Program-made: the position numbers and the translations under genes
Shown here: in pieces, positions 45,236-57,929 of the stretch
Layout of the letters: the number at the start of each line of letters is the position of its first letter
Position numbering within the stretch: the first letter of the stretch is position 1
NCBI GenBank assembly: GCA_963680875.1
Contig: OY804578.1
Location: 99,105,689 to 99,169,688 of the forward strand
Reading direction: 5' to 3'
DNA length: 64,000 nt
Origin: Bathymodiolus brooksi
Taxonomy: Eukaryota; Mollusca; Bivalvia; Mytilida; Modiolidae
The notes under the pieces: model-generated
What the model was told of the DNA's origin: nothing
What the model saw: only the letters and a program-made list of their open reading frames with translations
The model's database searches: none

Positions 45236-48200
45236 ATGGCTAGTGTAAGAATTCTTTCAGTAAACTGTCAGGGACTCGGTAACATTGTAAAAAGAATTAT
45301 CTAAAAAAAAAAGCAGTGCAACATCTACTGTCTACAAAATACTCATTTTACTTGTGAAAATGAAAAGAGCATACGATCAAGTTGGGATTATGAATGTTAT
45401 TTTAGCTCATTTACATCAAATGCCAGGGGTACTGCTATTCTTTTTAACAATAATTTTGAATTTAATATTCTTAAAGAGAAAAGAGACATAAATGGGAATT
45501 ATCTTGTTTTAGATATTAATGTTGACAAAATTAACTTTACACTTGTTTCTATTTATGGACCGAATGATGATAATTCTCAATTTTATGAGAATATCATGTC
45601 AATAGTTGAGGAATTTGGAAATGAAAATTTTATAATTTGTGGCGATTTCAATCTTGTATTATGTCCAGAGTTAGATTACTGTAACTATTTGCATGTAAAT
45701 AACCCAAAGTCGAGAAAGAAGGTTTTAGAATTAATTGAAGAAAGAAGTCTAATAGACCCTTATAGGCAACTTTATCCAGATAGTTTTCGTTATACTTGGA
45801 GGGAAAAAAATCCATTTAGACAGGCTAGATTGGATTTTTTCTTTTTTACAGAAAGTATGCTTACTAATTTAAAAAATTGTACTATTGATCCAAGTTACAG
45901 ATCTGATCATTCAATGATTATTTTAAGCCTTGTGTTTAATCCCTTCAATAAAGGTAAAGGCTTGTGGAAGTTTAACAACTCACTATTATACGAAAAGGAC
46001 TACAGCAAAATTGTAAGGGAAAAAATCATTGATCTGAAAAAACAATATGCAGCATTAATCTATAATAGGGATAAAATTCAAGAAATTGATGATAATGAAC
46101 TGCAACTTACTATTAACGTTCAACTGTTTTTGGAAATGTTACTTTTAGAAATACGAGGAAAAACAATTTCATTTGCAAGCTATATAAAAAAAATTAAGGA
46201 ACAGAGATTTAGAGATCTTCAAGAAGAAATTGCTACCCTTGAAAAAAATGTTACTGAAAACTCAATTGAAAATTTAGAAACAAAAAAACATGAATTGGAA
46301 TCTCTTAGAAATGAAAAAATGAAAGGTAAGTTAGTAAGATCAAGAGCTCAATGGGTAGATGAAGGAGAAAAGCCAACAAAATATTTTTGTGGGCTAGAGT
46401 CTAAAAATTATACCAGTAAGATAATTCCAAAAGTTGAAAAAGATAATGGGGAAACTGTTACAGATCAGAAGGAGATATTAAAAGAAGTACAATATTTTTA
46501 TGAAAATTTGTACAAAAATAAAGATGAAGATAAAGGTTGCAGTCTTAAAGATATAGTGGAGGGTTTGAAGGGGGCAAGTATAAGAAAACTCACAGAAAAA
46601 GAAAAAGATAATTTAGAAGGGGAAATTGGGAGCTTTAAAGCTGGGGAAATTTTGAAAAAAATTAAAAATAACAAAAGTCCTGGATCAGATGGGTTTACAT
46701 CAGAGTTTTTAAAGTTTTTTTGGAAAGATCTGAAAGTTTTTGTTATTGGTTCTTTAAATTATGGGTATAGTTTAGGAAGTTTATCTGTTACACAAAAACA
46801 AGGTATAATCACATGTTTACCAAAGGGAGACAAATCAAGACATTTTCTAAAAAATTGGCAGCCAATCTCATTGTTGAATACAGTATATAAGATAGGGTCT
46901 GGGGTGATAGCAAATAGAATTAAAAAAGTTCTCCCCACATTAATTAATAATGATCAGACAGGTTTTATTGCAGGTAGGTACATAGGGGAAAATATTAGGC
47001 TTTTGTTTGATATAATGGAATATGCAGAGGAGAATGATATACCTGGTTTATTTTTGTTAATAGATTTTGAGAAGGCTTTTGACTCAATATCATGGAACTT
47101 TCTTAATAACATTTTAAAATTTTTCAATTTTGGGGAATCTATTCAAAAATGGGTTAAAACGTTTTATAACAACATTAAATCTGCAGTCAATCAGGGAGGG
47201 AATTTATCTGAGTTTTTTAGTATAGAGAGAGGCTGTAGGCAAGGGGATCCGTTGTCCCCTTATTTATTCATACTATGTGCTGAAATAATGGCTATAAAAA
47301 TAAGAGAAAACCCTAAAATAAAAGGAATTAAAGTCTTGCACTCAGAACATGAAATTTCTCAGTTCGCTGATGATACATCAGTAATTTTGGATGGATCAGA
47401 AGAATCATTAAATGAAACACTTTTGGAATTGGAATGGTTCAAAAAGACATCAGGCCTTAAAATAAATTTTTCAAAAACACAAGTTATTTGGATAGGAAGC
47501 AAAATATACAGCAGTGATAGACTATGTGAAAACTGGAATCTCTCCTGGGGAAAAACTACGTTTACTGTTCTGGGAATAAATTTCGATGTTGATATTTCTA
47601 AAATTACAAAGATCAATTATGAAAAATATTTAAAAAAAATGAAAGGACTCTTTAAACAGTGGAACAAAAGAAATTTAACTCCTATAGGTAAGATTACTGT
47701 GGTTAAATCACTAATTCTGCCAGTACTTAACCACCTTTTTATTGCACTTCCAAACCTTAGTATAGAAATTATTAAAGATATTGAAGCTATGTTATATACA
47801 TTTATTTGGAAATCATCTGTTAATAGAGTGAAAAAGGATATCATGCAAAAGAAGTATCAAGAGGGGGGACTTAAGATTATTAATATACATTCTTTTATTT
47901 TGGCTTTGAAGTCCACATGGATCAGGAGACTCTTTTTCAACAATTGTAAATGGCAGAATATTTTTATGTCATCAATTGATATAAATAAACTATCATGTGG
48001 TGGTAGTGGATATATAGAACAAGTAATAGAAAGTGTAAAAAATCAATTTTGGAAGGATGTATTATATGCTTGGAAATCTGTTATTGAAAAAGACGAAAAC
48101 AAAGATTGGACAAACTTTCTTGCCAATACAGTTTGGTTGAATAAACAGGTAAAAATTGACAAAAGAACTATCTTTTATCCAGAGTGGTTCAATAGGGGTG

Positions 48201-48898
48201 TAAAGTTTGTTAACGATTTTGTCAATGATGATGGTTCTTTTCTGACTTTAGATCAGTTTTCAAACAAATTTGGACTTTGTGTAAATTTTCTGCAATATAA
48301 TGGGGTTATTAGTTCTTTACGACAAATGCTAAAATTATATCCATATGGAGACAAATCATCTAATTTACAGACTCCTTTTGTCCCATCATCTCTACAAAAT
48401 ATTTTTCGAAGTTCTAAAGGTTCAAAAGATATGTACACAATTCTAAATAAAAACAGTAGTGTTCCTACAGCTCAAAGAAAATGGAATACAGTTTTCGATA
48501 TTAATTCAAATGAGTGGAAACAAATTTATATACTCCCATTTAAAGCTACAGCATGTACAAAATTACATTGGTTTCAATTTAGAATAAACCACAATATTCT
48601 GGCTACTAATTATTTCCTGAAAAAAATTAAAATTATTGATGATGCAAATTGTAATTTTTGCCAAAAGGAAAATGAAACCATTGAACACATTTTTTGGGGT
48701 TGTGAAAATGTACAAAATCTTCTAGGGCAAGTAAATTCTTGGTTCGGTGACAAAGACATAAACCAAACATTTTTAAAGAAGACTCTAATTTTTGGGGATG
48801 TTGATAAAGTATATAAAGATGATGTATACAATGCCATTTTACTAAACATAAAATTATATATATATATAGTCCGTTTGGCCAGCCTAAAACAGGACTAA
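45236..48898 (+). pseudogene. LINE endonuclease-reverse transcriptase (Tx1/L1-like)
   Basis: One frame from ATG 45236 with a single stop (TAA, 45302) in the first 23 codons; it is open from 45305 to 48898. N-terminus ASVRILSVNCQGLGN, then YCLQNTHF; endonuclease motifs FTLVSIYGPN, IICGDFN, ARLDFFF, RSDHSMI. RT blocks: NNKSPGSDGF, WQPISLLNTVYKI, DQTGFIAGRYI, LLIDFEKAFDSI (motif A), GCRQGDPLSPYLF (B), SQFADDTSVI (C, FADD), GLKINFSKTQ. C-terminal zinc motif CNFCQKENETIEHIFWGCEN. The last ten codons (VRLASLKQD) come from the inserted element, not the LINE. The long open frame implies recent activity. Confidence -1.
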
Positions 48899-50159
48899 AA
48901 AATTAATTAAAAATCAACAGTTCAACTTATTGATTTTTTTTCTTCACACATTTACTTGTATATCATCTACCTACTGGGACAAATAATTTCAGAATTTTGA
49001 CACTATTTTCCAAAAAGTTGCCCATTAGGTCTCTATGTTAAATATTTGTACCAAATGTGGATATGTGCAGAGGGAGTTAGTATGCTTGTTGTAACCAACT
49101 TCCAGTGTAAACTATAACAACAACACCTGTGGTTTTATTTACATTTCACTGTCATGTGATTACCTTACTTGAATATGTTGCCAGAACCCAAGCATGCATG
49201 AGATGTTCATTTCACTTTCAAGTGACAATAGGTTATTCTATAAACAAACCCAAAGATTTTCACCCAAAGTCTAACTTTTTACATTTTATTGGAAATTATT
49301 TTAGAAATTTAAAAGTAAAAAGTATAAATACAAGCCTTTGAATTTTAAATCTTTTTCTTTAAATTCTAAATAAAATCACTTTTGTTTTGGTGTTTTCTAA
49401 AGCCCAGTATGTGAACTCAAAGAACATGGTTATAAAGTAAGCCTATGTGTATTGACAAGATATACCATGTAAATAGCCCATGCTTTGCATGCTTTGTGTA
49501 TACTTTTAGAAAATGAAAACAAGTTTTATGTATGTTATTTAAGCATAATAAAAAAAAACAAGTAATTAATATATATATTTTTTAAATATAATAGAAAAAA
49601 TATAAAAAAAAGGTAGAAAAAAACAACATTTTTTTTGTCTTTTCATAAATTAATATTTACAAATTAAAAATGATCTGCCCTTATTTAGAACTCTACCAAT
49701 ACTTATATAGAAAGGATAGTCATGCCTCTCAAAACTTCAGATGAAAAACAGGATTTAATACTAAAAGTGTTTGATTATTTTGAAGCCGAATCAAAATTGT
49801 CACTTGGTGAAAATGAAATGAACATCTCATGCATGCTTGGGTTCTGGCAACATATTCAAATAAGGTAATCACATGACAGTGAAATGTAAATAAAACCACA
49901 GGTGTTGTTGTTATAGTTTACACTGGAAGTTGGTTACAACAAGCATACTAACTCCCTCTGCACATATCCACATTTGGTACAAATATTTAACATAGAGACT
50001 TAATGGGCAACTTTTTGGAAAATAGTGTCAAAATTCTGAAATTATTTGTCCCAGTAGGTAGATAATATACAAGTAAATGTGTGAAGAAAAAAAATCAATC
50101 AGTTGAATTGTTTATTTTTAATTAACTTTTTAGTCCTGTTTTAGGCTGGCCAAACGCAC
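48869..50159. mobile_element. 1,291-bp foldback element with 362-bp inverted arms
   Basis: Arms 48869-49230 and 49797-50159 are near-identical inverse copies, ending GTCCGTTTGGCCAGCC / GGCTGGCCAAACGCAC, inserted in a TATATA run (TA or TATA duplication). The interior (49231-49796) has a short start-like ORF at 49725 (MPLKTSDEKQDLILKVFDYF), perhaps the beginning of a transposase, as some DDE transposases start with a similar V-x-x-Y-F helix. That reading is weak. No complete transposase. Confidence -1.
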
Positions 50160-50321
50160 TATACAAACAGATGTCTGAAGAAAAAATTATCCTTTCTTTC
50201 GCTTAAAGCCTGTTTGATAAATTTATATAAAACTGAAAAAATGATTGCTGTCCGAAATCAAAGAATTGCAGAATTTCAATTACATTGGAGTACTTTTGAA
50301 AAACTGTTTGAGGATTGTTGA
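50160..50321 (+). pseudogene. C-terminal remainder of the split LINE polymerase
   Basis: After the inserted element, the frame TNRCLKKKLSFLSLKACLIN and EFQLHWSTFEKLFEDC runs to TGA at 50319-50321. It matches the tail expected for this polymerase, so the insertion hit the coding region at a TATATA run about 53 codons before the natural stop. Confidence -1.
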
Positions 50322-51268
50322 CATAGTTTTTATTCTTATGTAAATTCCCTTTCCATAGAGACACCACTAAATACTAACTGATATAGTCTATCTAAATATA
50401 CTTTTCTTGTTTATATTTACTATACTATAGTATACTTTACAGTATACTCATTACAGGATAATTAAAACAATATGAATGTTTGATCCATCCAAATAATACT
50501 TTTGTATAGTCCAATTGATTGTTTGCACCAGGCCAGACCATAAAAGTTTTATATATAAATGCCAATATAAAGTACAATCTCATCTTCTCAATGTCTTCTC
50601 TTTTTTTCCTTCTTCTTTTTAAAAATACATTAAATTCTTATCTACTTTTTTTCCTAATTATACAAAAAAATATTTATCACATATATCAATAGTAAACAAT
50701 TTTAAACTCTGCAAAATACCTCTTTTCTCATCTTTTATATTCTAAAAAAAAAAAAACCTCCACTGCAATATACATATGATTATATATTGGAAAAGATTGT
50801 AAGAAGATTTAATTGTACTTTACTATATAAATTGTATGATGTTATTACAATATTGTACTCTATTCTGTATTGATGTATTTTGCAGTTGAGAAAAAAAAAT
50901 AATAATAAAAAAAAATGACAGTCGAGTTGAAAAGTAGACATTTTAATGCAAAATGAAAGCTAAATGCAATTTATTGTTTATAATTGGAATTTGGTTGTTG
51001 TTACATTGTGATTTTGACATTATACAAACTAATTTATACTTTCACATTGCTTGTAAAACTTACTGACGAAATTATTTTGACCACACTGCGTTCGTATTCA
51101 GAGGTGATGTGGTCGTCACGTATTTTCACATTGAATTGTAGCACACGGCACGAAAACCACATACAAAATGGGAATGGTTCACATTGTGGTAACGCAACGT
51201 GTGCAAAATGTAAACATGTGTGCTTAAACGTTATTGATAATCATGCTATTTCTAATTTATGCTTTCAG

Positions 51269-51429
51269 AGATTTCAAATCTTCTTGATTTTAATTTCTAT
51301 CCAATATCAAATAAAGAAATGACTCTTTTAATGTCCGATCAGGGAAAGGGGATGGAATCAGCAAATAATGATGCTAGAAAATGGCCGATTTTACCATTCG
51401 ATGTATCTCGGGATTTTATAATAAGTAAG
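51269..51429 (+). other. Possible isolated exon, unrecognised
   Basis: A 54-codon frame EISNLLDFNFYPIS...GKGMESANNDARKWPILPFD ends ATAATA|AGTAAG or, read differently, ATAATAA|GTAAG, and begins after TGCTTTCAG. Codon content looks protein-like but I cannot identify it. It may be a remnant of the neighbouring YR element's first ORF or an unrelated exon. Confidence -1.
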
Positions 51430-52311
51430 AAAATTCTCGTCTAGTTCTCGTTTATCGAGAAACTTTTCATTGGATAATTTTTTGACGTATTTGAAGTGTC
51501 TATGCAAATTTAGAATCGACCGAAATAAATCGGAAAATACCGAAGTATAATTGTAATATACGGAAAATATCGAAGGAAATTCGGCAATATATTAGTAATA
51601 GTAGTAGTATGAGAGTTTAACGTCCGGCTCACCTATTGAGGTATTGCAGTCATATTATTAGTAATAAAGTGGGCGTTGATTATATAAATAAATTTAAAGT
51701 TCTTCAAGGTATGTATATTTAATTTAAATAATTGCAACTATAATATTAATATAAATATGAACATAAAAAAAATTTATTGTTTAATATTGATAACAATTTC
51801 AAAATATAACAATTAAATGCAAAAAGTTTAATTAACAATAATTATTGGGGAAAATGCTTTTTTAAGGAATATAAATAAAGGGAGATAATCATAGTACTGT
51901 ATAGTATTATAAAATTACTACTGAAAAACTTTTTGTAAACAAAAATTGAACCAATAGTGATTAACACAGTTTGTCTATAAGTTTATATCTAAAAAAAAAA
52001 TGAAATAAATATTTTACAATACTGTCTGTACTCTGTAGGAGTGTGAAGCCCATCTATGATCTAAATAGATCCTCTGTTTTTAATAACAATTTATATTCAT
52101 TAAATCAAATAATCAAAATGCGTATGTATGCCAAATAAAATTTGGATTATGTGTTAACTATGTTAAATACAATGTATCTACGTACCATTAGTTGCTTACA
52201 AAATACACTTATATAATTATTGTTTGTAAACAAACATCTGCTTTGCATATCATAAATCCTCGGATTTAACATATTCTAAGATAACACGTGTTTCTTTTAA
52301 TGTTTTTTTTT

Positions 52312-52543
52312 AGCAAGAGGTTTACAATTAATTTATATTTTATTTATTTGGCCTAAGTCCTATACGTGTGATCTGTTCAGTTACCGGTTTTTCCAGTAAG
52401 GTAGATAAATCTACTCACTACCTTATTCTTATTGGTTTAATTCTTACTATTGTTCTTTACACTTTAAAAGCCAGTGTTTTATACACTGTGATCATTATTT
52501 TGATTTAATTTGATGCGTGTAAAGTAGAACACGTTTGTTAAAA
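52312..52543 (+). repeat. Split direct repeat A1
   Basis: AGCAAGAGGTTTACAATTAA ... ACACGTTTGTTAAAA. Matches 54406-54637 with one noticed difference (GGCCTAAGTCC against GGCCCAAGTCC). Confidence -1.
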
Positions 52544-52604
52544 ACTATTTAAGTCGTGTTAAATTGTTACATCTGTATTTAGATGATGATTATCCAAAAT
52601 TGAC

Positions 52605-53314
52605 GAGTTTCAATTAAAGTTAACCTTGAAAGGTTTAGCTAGAATGAATCCACATTGTCCGAAGCAGGCTTTACCCATAACACCACAAATTTTGTTAAGA
52701 ATATTCGAATTATTAGATATTTCAAAGCCTTATGATGCTACGTTTTGGTGCTTGTTTCTACATGCATTTTTTCTTATGTTTAGAAAGTCAAACCTAGTAC
52801 CAAATTCAGTTAAACAATTCGATGAAAGAAAACAATTGTGTAGAAAAAATATTAAATATGATAGAAGTAAAGGAATGTTAATTTTTGATATTTGTTGGTC
52901 AAAAACTATAGTGTGGGGAAAGAACATTATATATTCCTTTAGTTGAAATTCCAAATTCTTCACTTTGTCCAGTGAAAGCATACATTAATATGATAACATT
53001 AATACCTGCTGAAAATGAAAGCCCTGCTTTTTGTATTTTGAAAGGAAAAACTACTCGTTCCAGTTACTTATTATTTGTTTCAAAACGTTTTACGTAAATT
53101 AATTAAAGAAATTGGAGAGGATCCAAAACAGTATTCTTCGCATAGTTTTAGAAGGGGAGGGGCTACATGGGCTTTTTCTTCGAATATACCAAGTGAATTG
53201 ATTCAATTATACGGCGATTGGAGCAGCGATGCTTATAAGACATATTTAAAATTCAGTTTAAAAGACAAAATTTCCGTTGCTATCAAAATGAAGGACCATA
53301 TTTTAGATATTTAA
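52605..53314 (+). pseudogene. Tyrosine recombinase of the Ngaro-type element, frameshifted
   Basis: First frame to 52946: LKGLARMNPHCPKQALPITP, then FRKSNLVPNS with catalytic Arg I, and ICWSKTIVWG. A shift near 52920 gives IPLVEIPNSSLCPVKAYINM and FCILKG; a second shift near 53075 gives LIKEIGEDPKQYSSHSFRRG (H-x-x-R box) and LYGDWSSDAYKTYLKF with the Tyr nucleophile in the DAYKTYL region. All catalytic boxes remain in order but two frameshifts disable the gene. DIRS/Ngaro recombinases share SHSFRRGGAT and GDWxSDAY. Confidence -1.
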
Positions 53315-53318
53315 GTGT

Positions 53319-53864
53319 TTGTATTTATATATATTTCCAGGTGTTTTTAGTAAAAAGATAGGAACAATTCTTTCAGCTTCAATTCCTAAATATGTAACAG
53401 ATATTAATGGGTGTTCAGTGCAGGCGTTTCCAGGTGCCACTATTGGTAGGCTATCTAACCTGGTTGCCAACGGAACGGTCAATTTGAAACATATAGATTT
53501 TCTTATAATACATGTAGGTTCCAATAATATTGCTATACACCAATCTGTAATCCAAATAATATCTTTTTATGGAGATTTAATTCACTATATAAAATGTAAG
53601 ACTTCTGCACAAATAGTTTTTAATTCAATATTACCAAGGTTATGGGATTTTCGTCAGACAGAAAGAATGGTTACCAAAGTTAATGCCGAGTTAAAAAGTT
53701 TATGTAAACGAAGACATATTTCATTTTCAAATATTTACAGAAGTTTTTTGCATAAGAATAAACCTGATCCGTCTCTTTTTGCCCCAAAAGATCATTTACA
53801 CTTGAATTTTTCTGGAACAGCATTACTTAGGAAGAAATTTATTAATATATTATTAAACATTTAA
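53319..53864 (+). CDS. SGNH/GDSL-type hydrolase ORF of the Ngaro-type element
   Basis: Open to TAA at 53862-53864. Block II-like FPGATIGRL, block III IIHVGSNNIAI (GxNx), and C-terminal DHLHLNFSGTALL with the D-x-x-H pair of block V. The block I GDS serine motif is not in this frame. An acceptor-like TATTTCCAG at 53339 suggests the N-terminal part is on another exon or lost. SGNH hydrolases accompany several DIRS/Ngaro and LINE elements; their role there is unknown. Confidence -1.
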   Translation: MYLYIFPGVFSKKIGTILSASIPKYVTDINGCSVQAFPGATIGRLSNLVANGTVNLKHIDFLIIHVGSNNIAIHQSVIQIISFYGDLIHYIKCKTSAQIVFNSILPRLWDFRQTERMVTKVNAELKSLCKRRHISFSNIYRSFLHKNKPDPSLFAPKDHLHLNFSGTALLRKKFINILLNI

Positions 53865-54240
53865 GAGTATAAACGGTTGCACACGTACATGTATGGTTCA
53901 AGAATGTATTTTAACTATTATTAAATATAATGTTTATTTTTGTGTTATAAACATACAATATATTTAATTTTGTGTTTCTGTGTCTGTTTTTGTATTTGAT
54001 ATTATATATATACATGTCTGCTGCGTAATTTGTCTTTCTCGTTTCAGGGAGCTATTGTCCAGAATATGATGAAGTTCCCTTTTCCCTTTCTACCGGAGAT
54101 CTACACTCATCTCAGGTGGGATGTTTGCTTCGTATCTTGCACTACAAAAGGTTGTTGTGTGGAGAAGTTCGGGTTACGAGAGAGGAAACTTAGCGCAGTT
54201 TTCAGTATTCTTTTAATTTTTGGCGGCCTTTTTAAAGCTT

Positions 54241-55004
54241 GGTGGACAGTTAATAGCCAAAAATGATATTTATTTTTGTATTTTTATTTATTGTGATATA
54301 ATAATGTATATATATATAAATGGCAATACACATATCCTCTTTTGCTTGTTTTCTTGTAGCCATAATTGCTAATTGTTTTGTTTTGGTATTTCAAAATATG
54401 TAATTAGCAAGAGGTTTACAATTAATTTATATTTTATTTATTTGGCCCAAGTCCTATACGTGTGATCTGTTCAGTTACCGGTTTTTCCAGTAAGGTAGAT
54501 AAATCTACTCACTACCTTATTCTTATTGGTTTAATTCTTACTATTGTTCTTTACACTTTAAAAGCCAGTGTTTTATACACTGTGATCATTATTTTGATTT
54601 AATTTGATGCGTGTAAAGTAGAACACGTTTGTTAAAATACCCACCCAACCGCGGTACCTAAATTTTTTTAGTAAATTTATAAAACCACAAGCAATATATA
54701 GTATATGTATATATTATTAAAGTTTTAGTCGTATATAAAGAAACGTTTATTGCATTATATGATTAGTGGAATTGCGATTGTGTGATCGATATTCATGGAC
54801 AACGATAATATAATAGTGACCAACAGTTAACATTGAATTTCATGGACAGTGATAATTAATGTGATAATGGTGGACAGTTAATAGCCAAAAATGATATTTA
54901 TTTTTGTATTTTTATTTATTGTGATATAATAATATATATATATATATAAATGGCAATACACATATCCTCTTTTGCTTGTTTTCTTGTAGCCATAATTGCT
55001 AATT
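54241..55004 (+). repeat. B1-A2-B2 3' repeat block
   Basis: B1 54241-54374 (GGTGGACAGTTAATAGCCAA ... CATAATTGCTAATT), a 31-bp spacer, A2 54406-54637, a 231-bp unique part, then B2 54869-55004. B1 and B2 differ mainly in the length of a TA run. Confidence -1.
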
Positions 55005-55687
55005 TAATTTATTTCATAAAAATATATAACCTATATTTTCTGTTTTTATATATAATTATTAAGGTAAATATACCTTACAAAAGAACAAAAAGCCATTCAG
55101 AAAAATTTGTCAAACTAAAAATCCTCCTGATTCTGATCCTGATCTTACCAACAGTTCGCTGGTAACATTTGGCCCAAATTTTGATTGTATTTTACTTCAC
55201 ATCCAAAATTTTACATGAAGACGTATGTTGAATGTAAAATAATACAAACCTCCTTGGGAAATATGTATTTGAAACAATTACATCCATATTTTGTCACAAT
55301 ATATATCCATAAATAAATGTTTGGCAAACTCATTTACCTAACACGATACACACATTAGCACCCCCCTATATTTTGTAATGGCTGAGTATATAGCCAAGGG
55401 AGATAATCGTTTCCATAGCCTGGTCCGATAGATAATTAAACCGGAAGTGATTATTGAAGGTGGCGTGTTCGAGTGTTACTTGTAAGGGCTCTATAGGTGT
55501 GAAACCTATAATTAATTTCTTTAAGGTTTTCTACTAAATTTGTGTTTTTTCGAGCCTACCTGGCCATTTTATCTTAAGTTTAACCTTTCGAAGACCATAC
55601 ATTTTCTGAAACGTCCATGATTCCTCTACGTTCTGTCAAAATATCAGGCCATGTTTAAAGTCTTGCATCTATTTATTCCCATTTTAG
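55005..55687. other. No gene seen
   Basis: AT-rich flank of the Ngaro-type element. No repeat structure or convincing open frame noticed. Confidence -1.
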
Positions 55688-56186
55688 TTTATTACTTGAA
55701 CTGCTTGCTTTCCTGGATCAGACACGGGGAGAATCGAAATGCGATTCTTAAGCACCGTCCCCTGGTGTCTCCTCCCAGCTAAGTAATCACAGTCCTTTCA
55801 TCAAACACATGATGTTTTACTACTTGAACCGCTTGCTTTGCCGGATCAGACACGGGGAGAATCAAAACACAATTCTTAAGCATCGTCTCCTGGTGTCTCC
55901 TCCAGCTAAGTAATCGCATACATATAGTCCATTCTTCAACCATATGATACACTGCAACTATACATTACTCATTGCCTCTCCTCGGGTCGTGCTGCCGAAC
56001 ACGGCCTATTTATTTATTTATTTATATATTTTTTGTAACATATCATTTAAATAGTTAAGAATTGTCTTGTTTAAAAACATATATCTCCATTCTGTATTGT
56101 TGTAACTGTTGATATAATTATGAATGTATATTTGTTATTGCCCCTTGAGGGACCCTAATTGGAATAAAAATATTGTATTGTATTGC
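55688..56186 (+). repeat. LINE-type 3' region ending (TATTG)n, with an internal duplication
   Basis: Two ~115-bp direct copies (TTGAACTGCTTGCTTTCCTG... at about 55695 and 55827), then CTCGGGTCGTGCTGCCGAAC, an AT stretch, and ATTGCCCCTTGAGGGACCCT followed by AATAAAAATATTGTATTG. This is a typical non-LTR 3' UTR with a pentamer tail. Confidence -1.
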
Positions 56187-56939
56187 AGTGAAATGCCAGG
56201 CTATGGAAAATACCTACTCTAAAAATAGCTCTGTCATCCCCCAGAAATTCCCTATTTATATGTCATGCATCAAATCCTCCATATCCATATTAAAATACAA
56301 CTAAATCAATCAAATTTGGGCTCAAAATAATCCTTATACATTTAACTTCAATTATCAATTTAATTATTCCATTCCATTCAGTATTTGTCACAATACAACA
56401 AAGTGAAAGGAACTTTTTTCTTTAAAAGGGACTACTTTCTTAGCTCTGATTGGTTGAATTACTGGTTTGACACCTATACGGAGAGTTACAATATTTGTTT
56501 GGGGTATTCCGATCAATAAAATAACCACTAGCACAAACTGTGTTGTCGTCTCCAATTAAAACTGACTGAAACTCTAAATACTATTACGCTCTTTTCATTA
56601 ATCAAATAAAATCAAATATTTTATTTGTCTTTCTGTTTTTTTGGTTTTTTTTTACACTTTGTGACAAATGAAGTGAAAAAAAAACTAAACGAACATATAG
56701 ACCCTATTACATTGGATCTCTTGTCCTTAAGTAGTGCTAACAGGTAATTCCCTGGTTCCAAGGATTTGCATAGTATACTACTATACAAATCCTTGTTGGT
56801 TCTAATGACTGCATTATAAAAAGTCCTATCTTTTCAACAAGTTTTGGAGTATGTGGAGTTAACAAGTATTTTTTTTTTTTTATCAATTTCTGTCAATTCA
56901 ATGATAGCACATTTTCATATTTTAGAATTTTAAATGAAT

Positions 56940-57110
56940 GTACTCTTAGTGTGTCATTATTTTTTTACAATGCAACAGGAAATGTTACTCATCTTCAAGT
57001 ATTTTACAAGCCATGCATAGTCTGTCTTGTCTTGGAATTTTCTGCTGACGACTTTTTTCCCAAATAGGGGGTTGTGGTCCCTTATCTATAAGTTTAGTTC
57101 TTAATTTTCT
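56940..57110 (-). pseudogene. Non-LTR polymerase C-terminal scrap
   Basis: The minus strand reads WEKSRQQKIPRQDRLCMACK, ILEDE, stop, HFLLHC. The R-x-C-x-x-C...EDExHFLLxC motif is the zinc-like C-terminus of many LINE polymerases. A stop codon replaces one residue; nothing else of the element is convincing around it. Confidence -1.
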
Positions 57111-57929
57111 TTTTCCTAAGTTAGAAAAAATGATATTTAGCATAGTTCTAAGTGAATTCCAATGTTGTTATATCTTGCTTTTGTTTTTTGTATGTTTGTT
57201 CTATTTTGCTTTTGTTTTTTGTTTGATTGTTTGTTATTGTTCTTTTTTTCTTCTTTTTTTGTGTGTTTTGTAAAGATCAAGAATGAAATACAAATCCTTG
57301 TAAAAATAAAGCTTATATTCCTTTCATTGATCTAAATTTAGATCTATACTCTAGAGTCATCATAAGTGGATTGATATCGTTTTCACTGTTTAATCTGCTT
57401 ATATAATGATGAAAATTGGTCCTAATGCACCTGCCCTTGATGGCCTCTGTGTCTGGATGATGCAAATTTCCTCCATGTACATTGGCCATGAGGAGGACTT
57501 TAATTTCATTTTAATTTCATTTAGTTTAATCATTTCCGGTCTAAATGTCCTTTAGGCACCGGCCCTTGCTGACCACTGTATATGAATGACATTGCTCTCA
57601 TGCATGTACATTGGTCATGGGGAGGACGCTGGATCTGCCTTCTGTCATTGAATTAGCCCCTTGTAAAAATAAAAGGGTTTATTTCTATTTCGGTGTTCGG
57701 AAGAAGTTAATAACTTATTAAATATCAACAAATGATATTTTTTTTATTATTATTTTTTTTTTTTTTTGTAATTGCCCAGTGGACTCTTCCAAATATTATA
57801 CTGATCAGAGACATAGATATGTTTAGTACTTATGTACCAATTTAATTTCTGCAAATTGCTTGTTTGTATACTGTTTATTACATTTATGTATTAGAATGTT
57901 TATTGTTTTTTTGTGTAATATAAATCACT

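Larger units (their letters stand above)
45236..50917 (+). mobile_element. Tx1/L1-like LINE, split by a foldback insertion
   Basis: ORF2-type coding from 45236 to 48868, then a 1,291-bp inserted element (48869-50159), then the last ~53 codons at 50160-50321 and an AT-rich 3' region ending in an A-rich tail near 50917. No ORF1 is visible upstream. FADD-type RT, a C-terminal CCHC and no PHD/CR1 tail favour the Tx1/L1 side of the LINE tree; a 5'-truncated copy is possible. Confidence -1.
52312..55004 (+). mobile_element. Ngaro-type tyrosine-recombinase element with split direct repeats
   Basis: A1 (52312-52543) is repeated as A2 (54406-54637), 232 bp each. B1 (54241-54374) is repeated as B2 (54869-55004). 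The order A1-ORFs-B1-A2-B2 is the diagnostic split-direct-repeat layout of Ngaro elements in the DIRS group, which replicate through a circular intermediate inserted by a tyrosine recombinase. Recombinase and SGNH hydrolase frames are present; gag, RT and RNase H are not seen, so it is probably a deletion derivative. Confidence -1.

Noticed and set aside
47359..48849. Several 60-85 codon minus-strand frames in the LINE
   Set aside because: Antisense shadows of the reverse transcriptase frame.
52312..54637. LTR retrotransposon reading of the A1/A2 direct repeats
   Set aside because: A second repeat pair (B1/B2) interleaves with them, there is no integrase or protease, and a tyrosine recombinase is present; this fits Ngaro-type split repeats instead.
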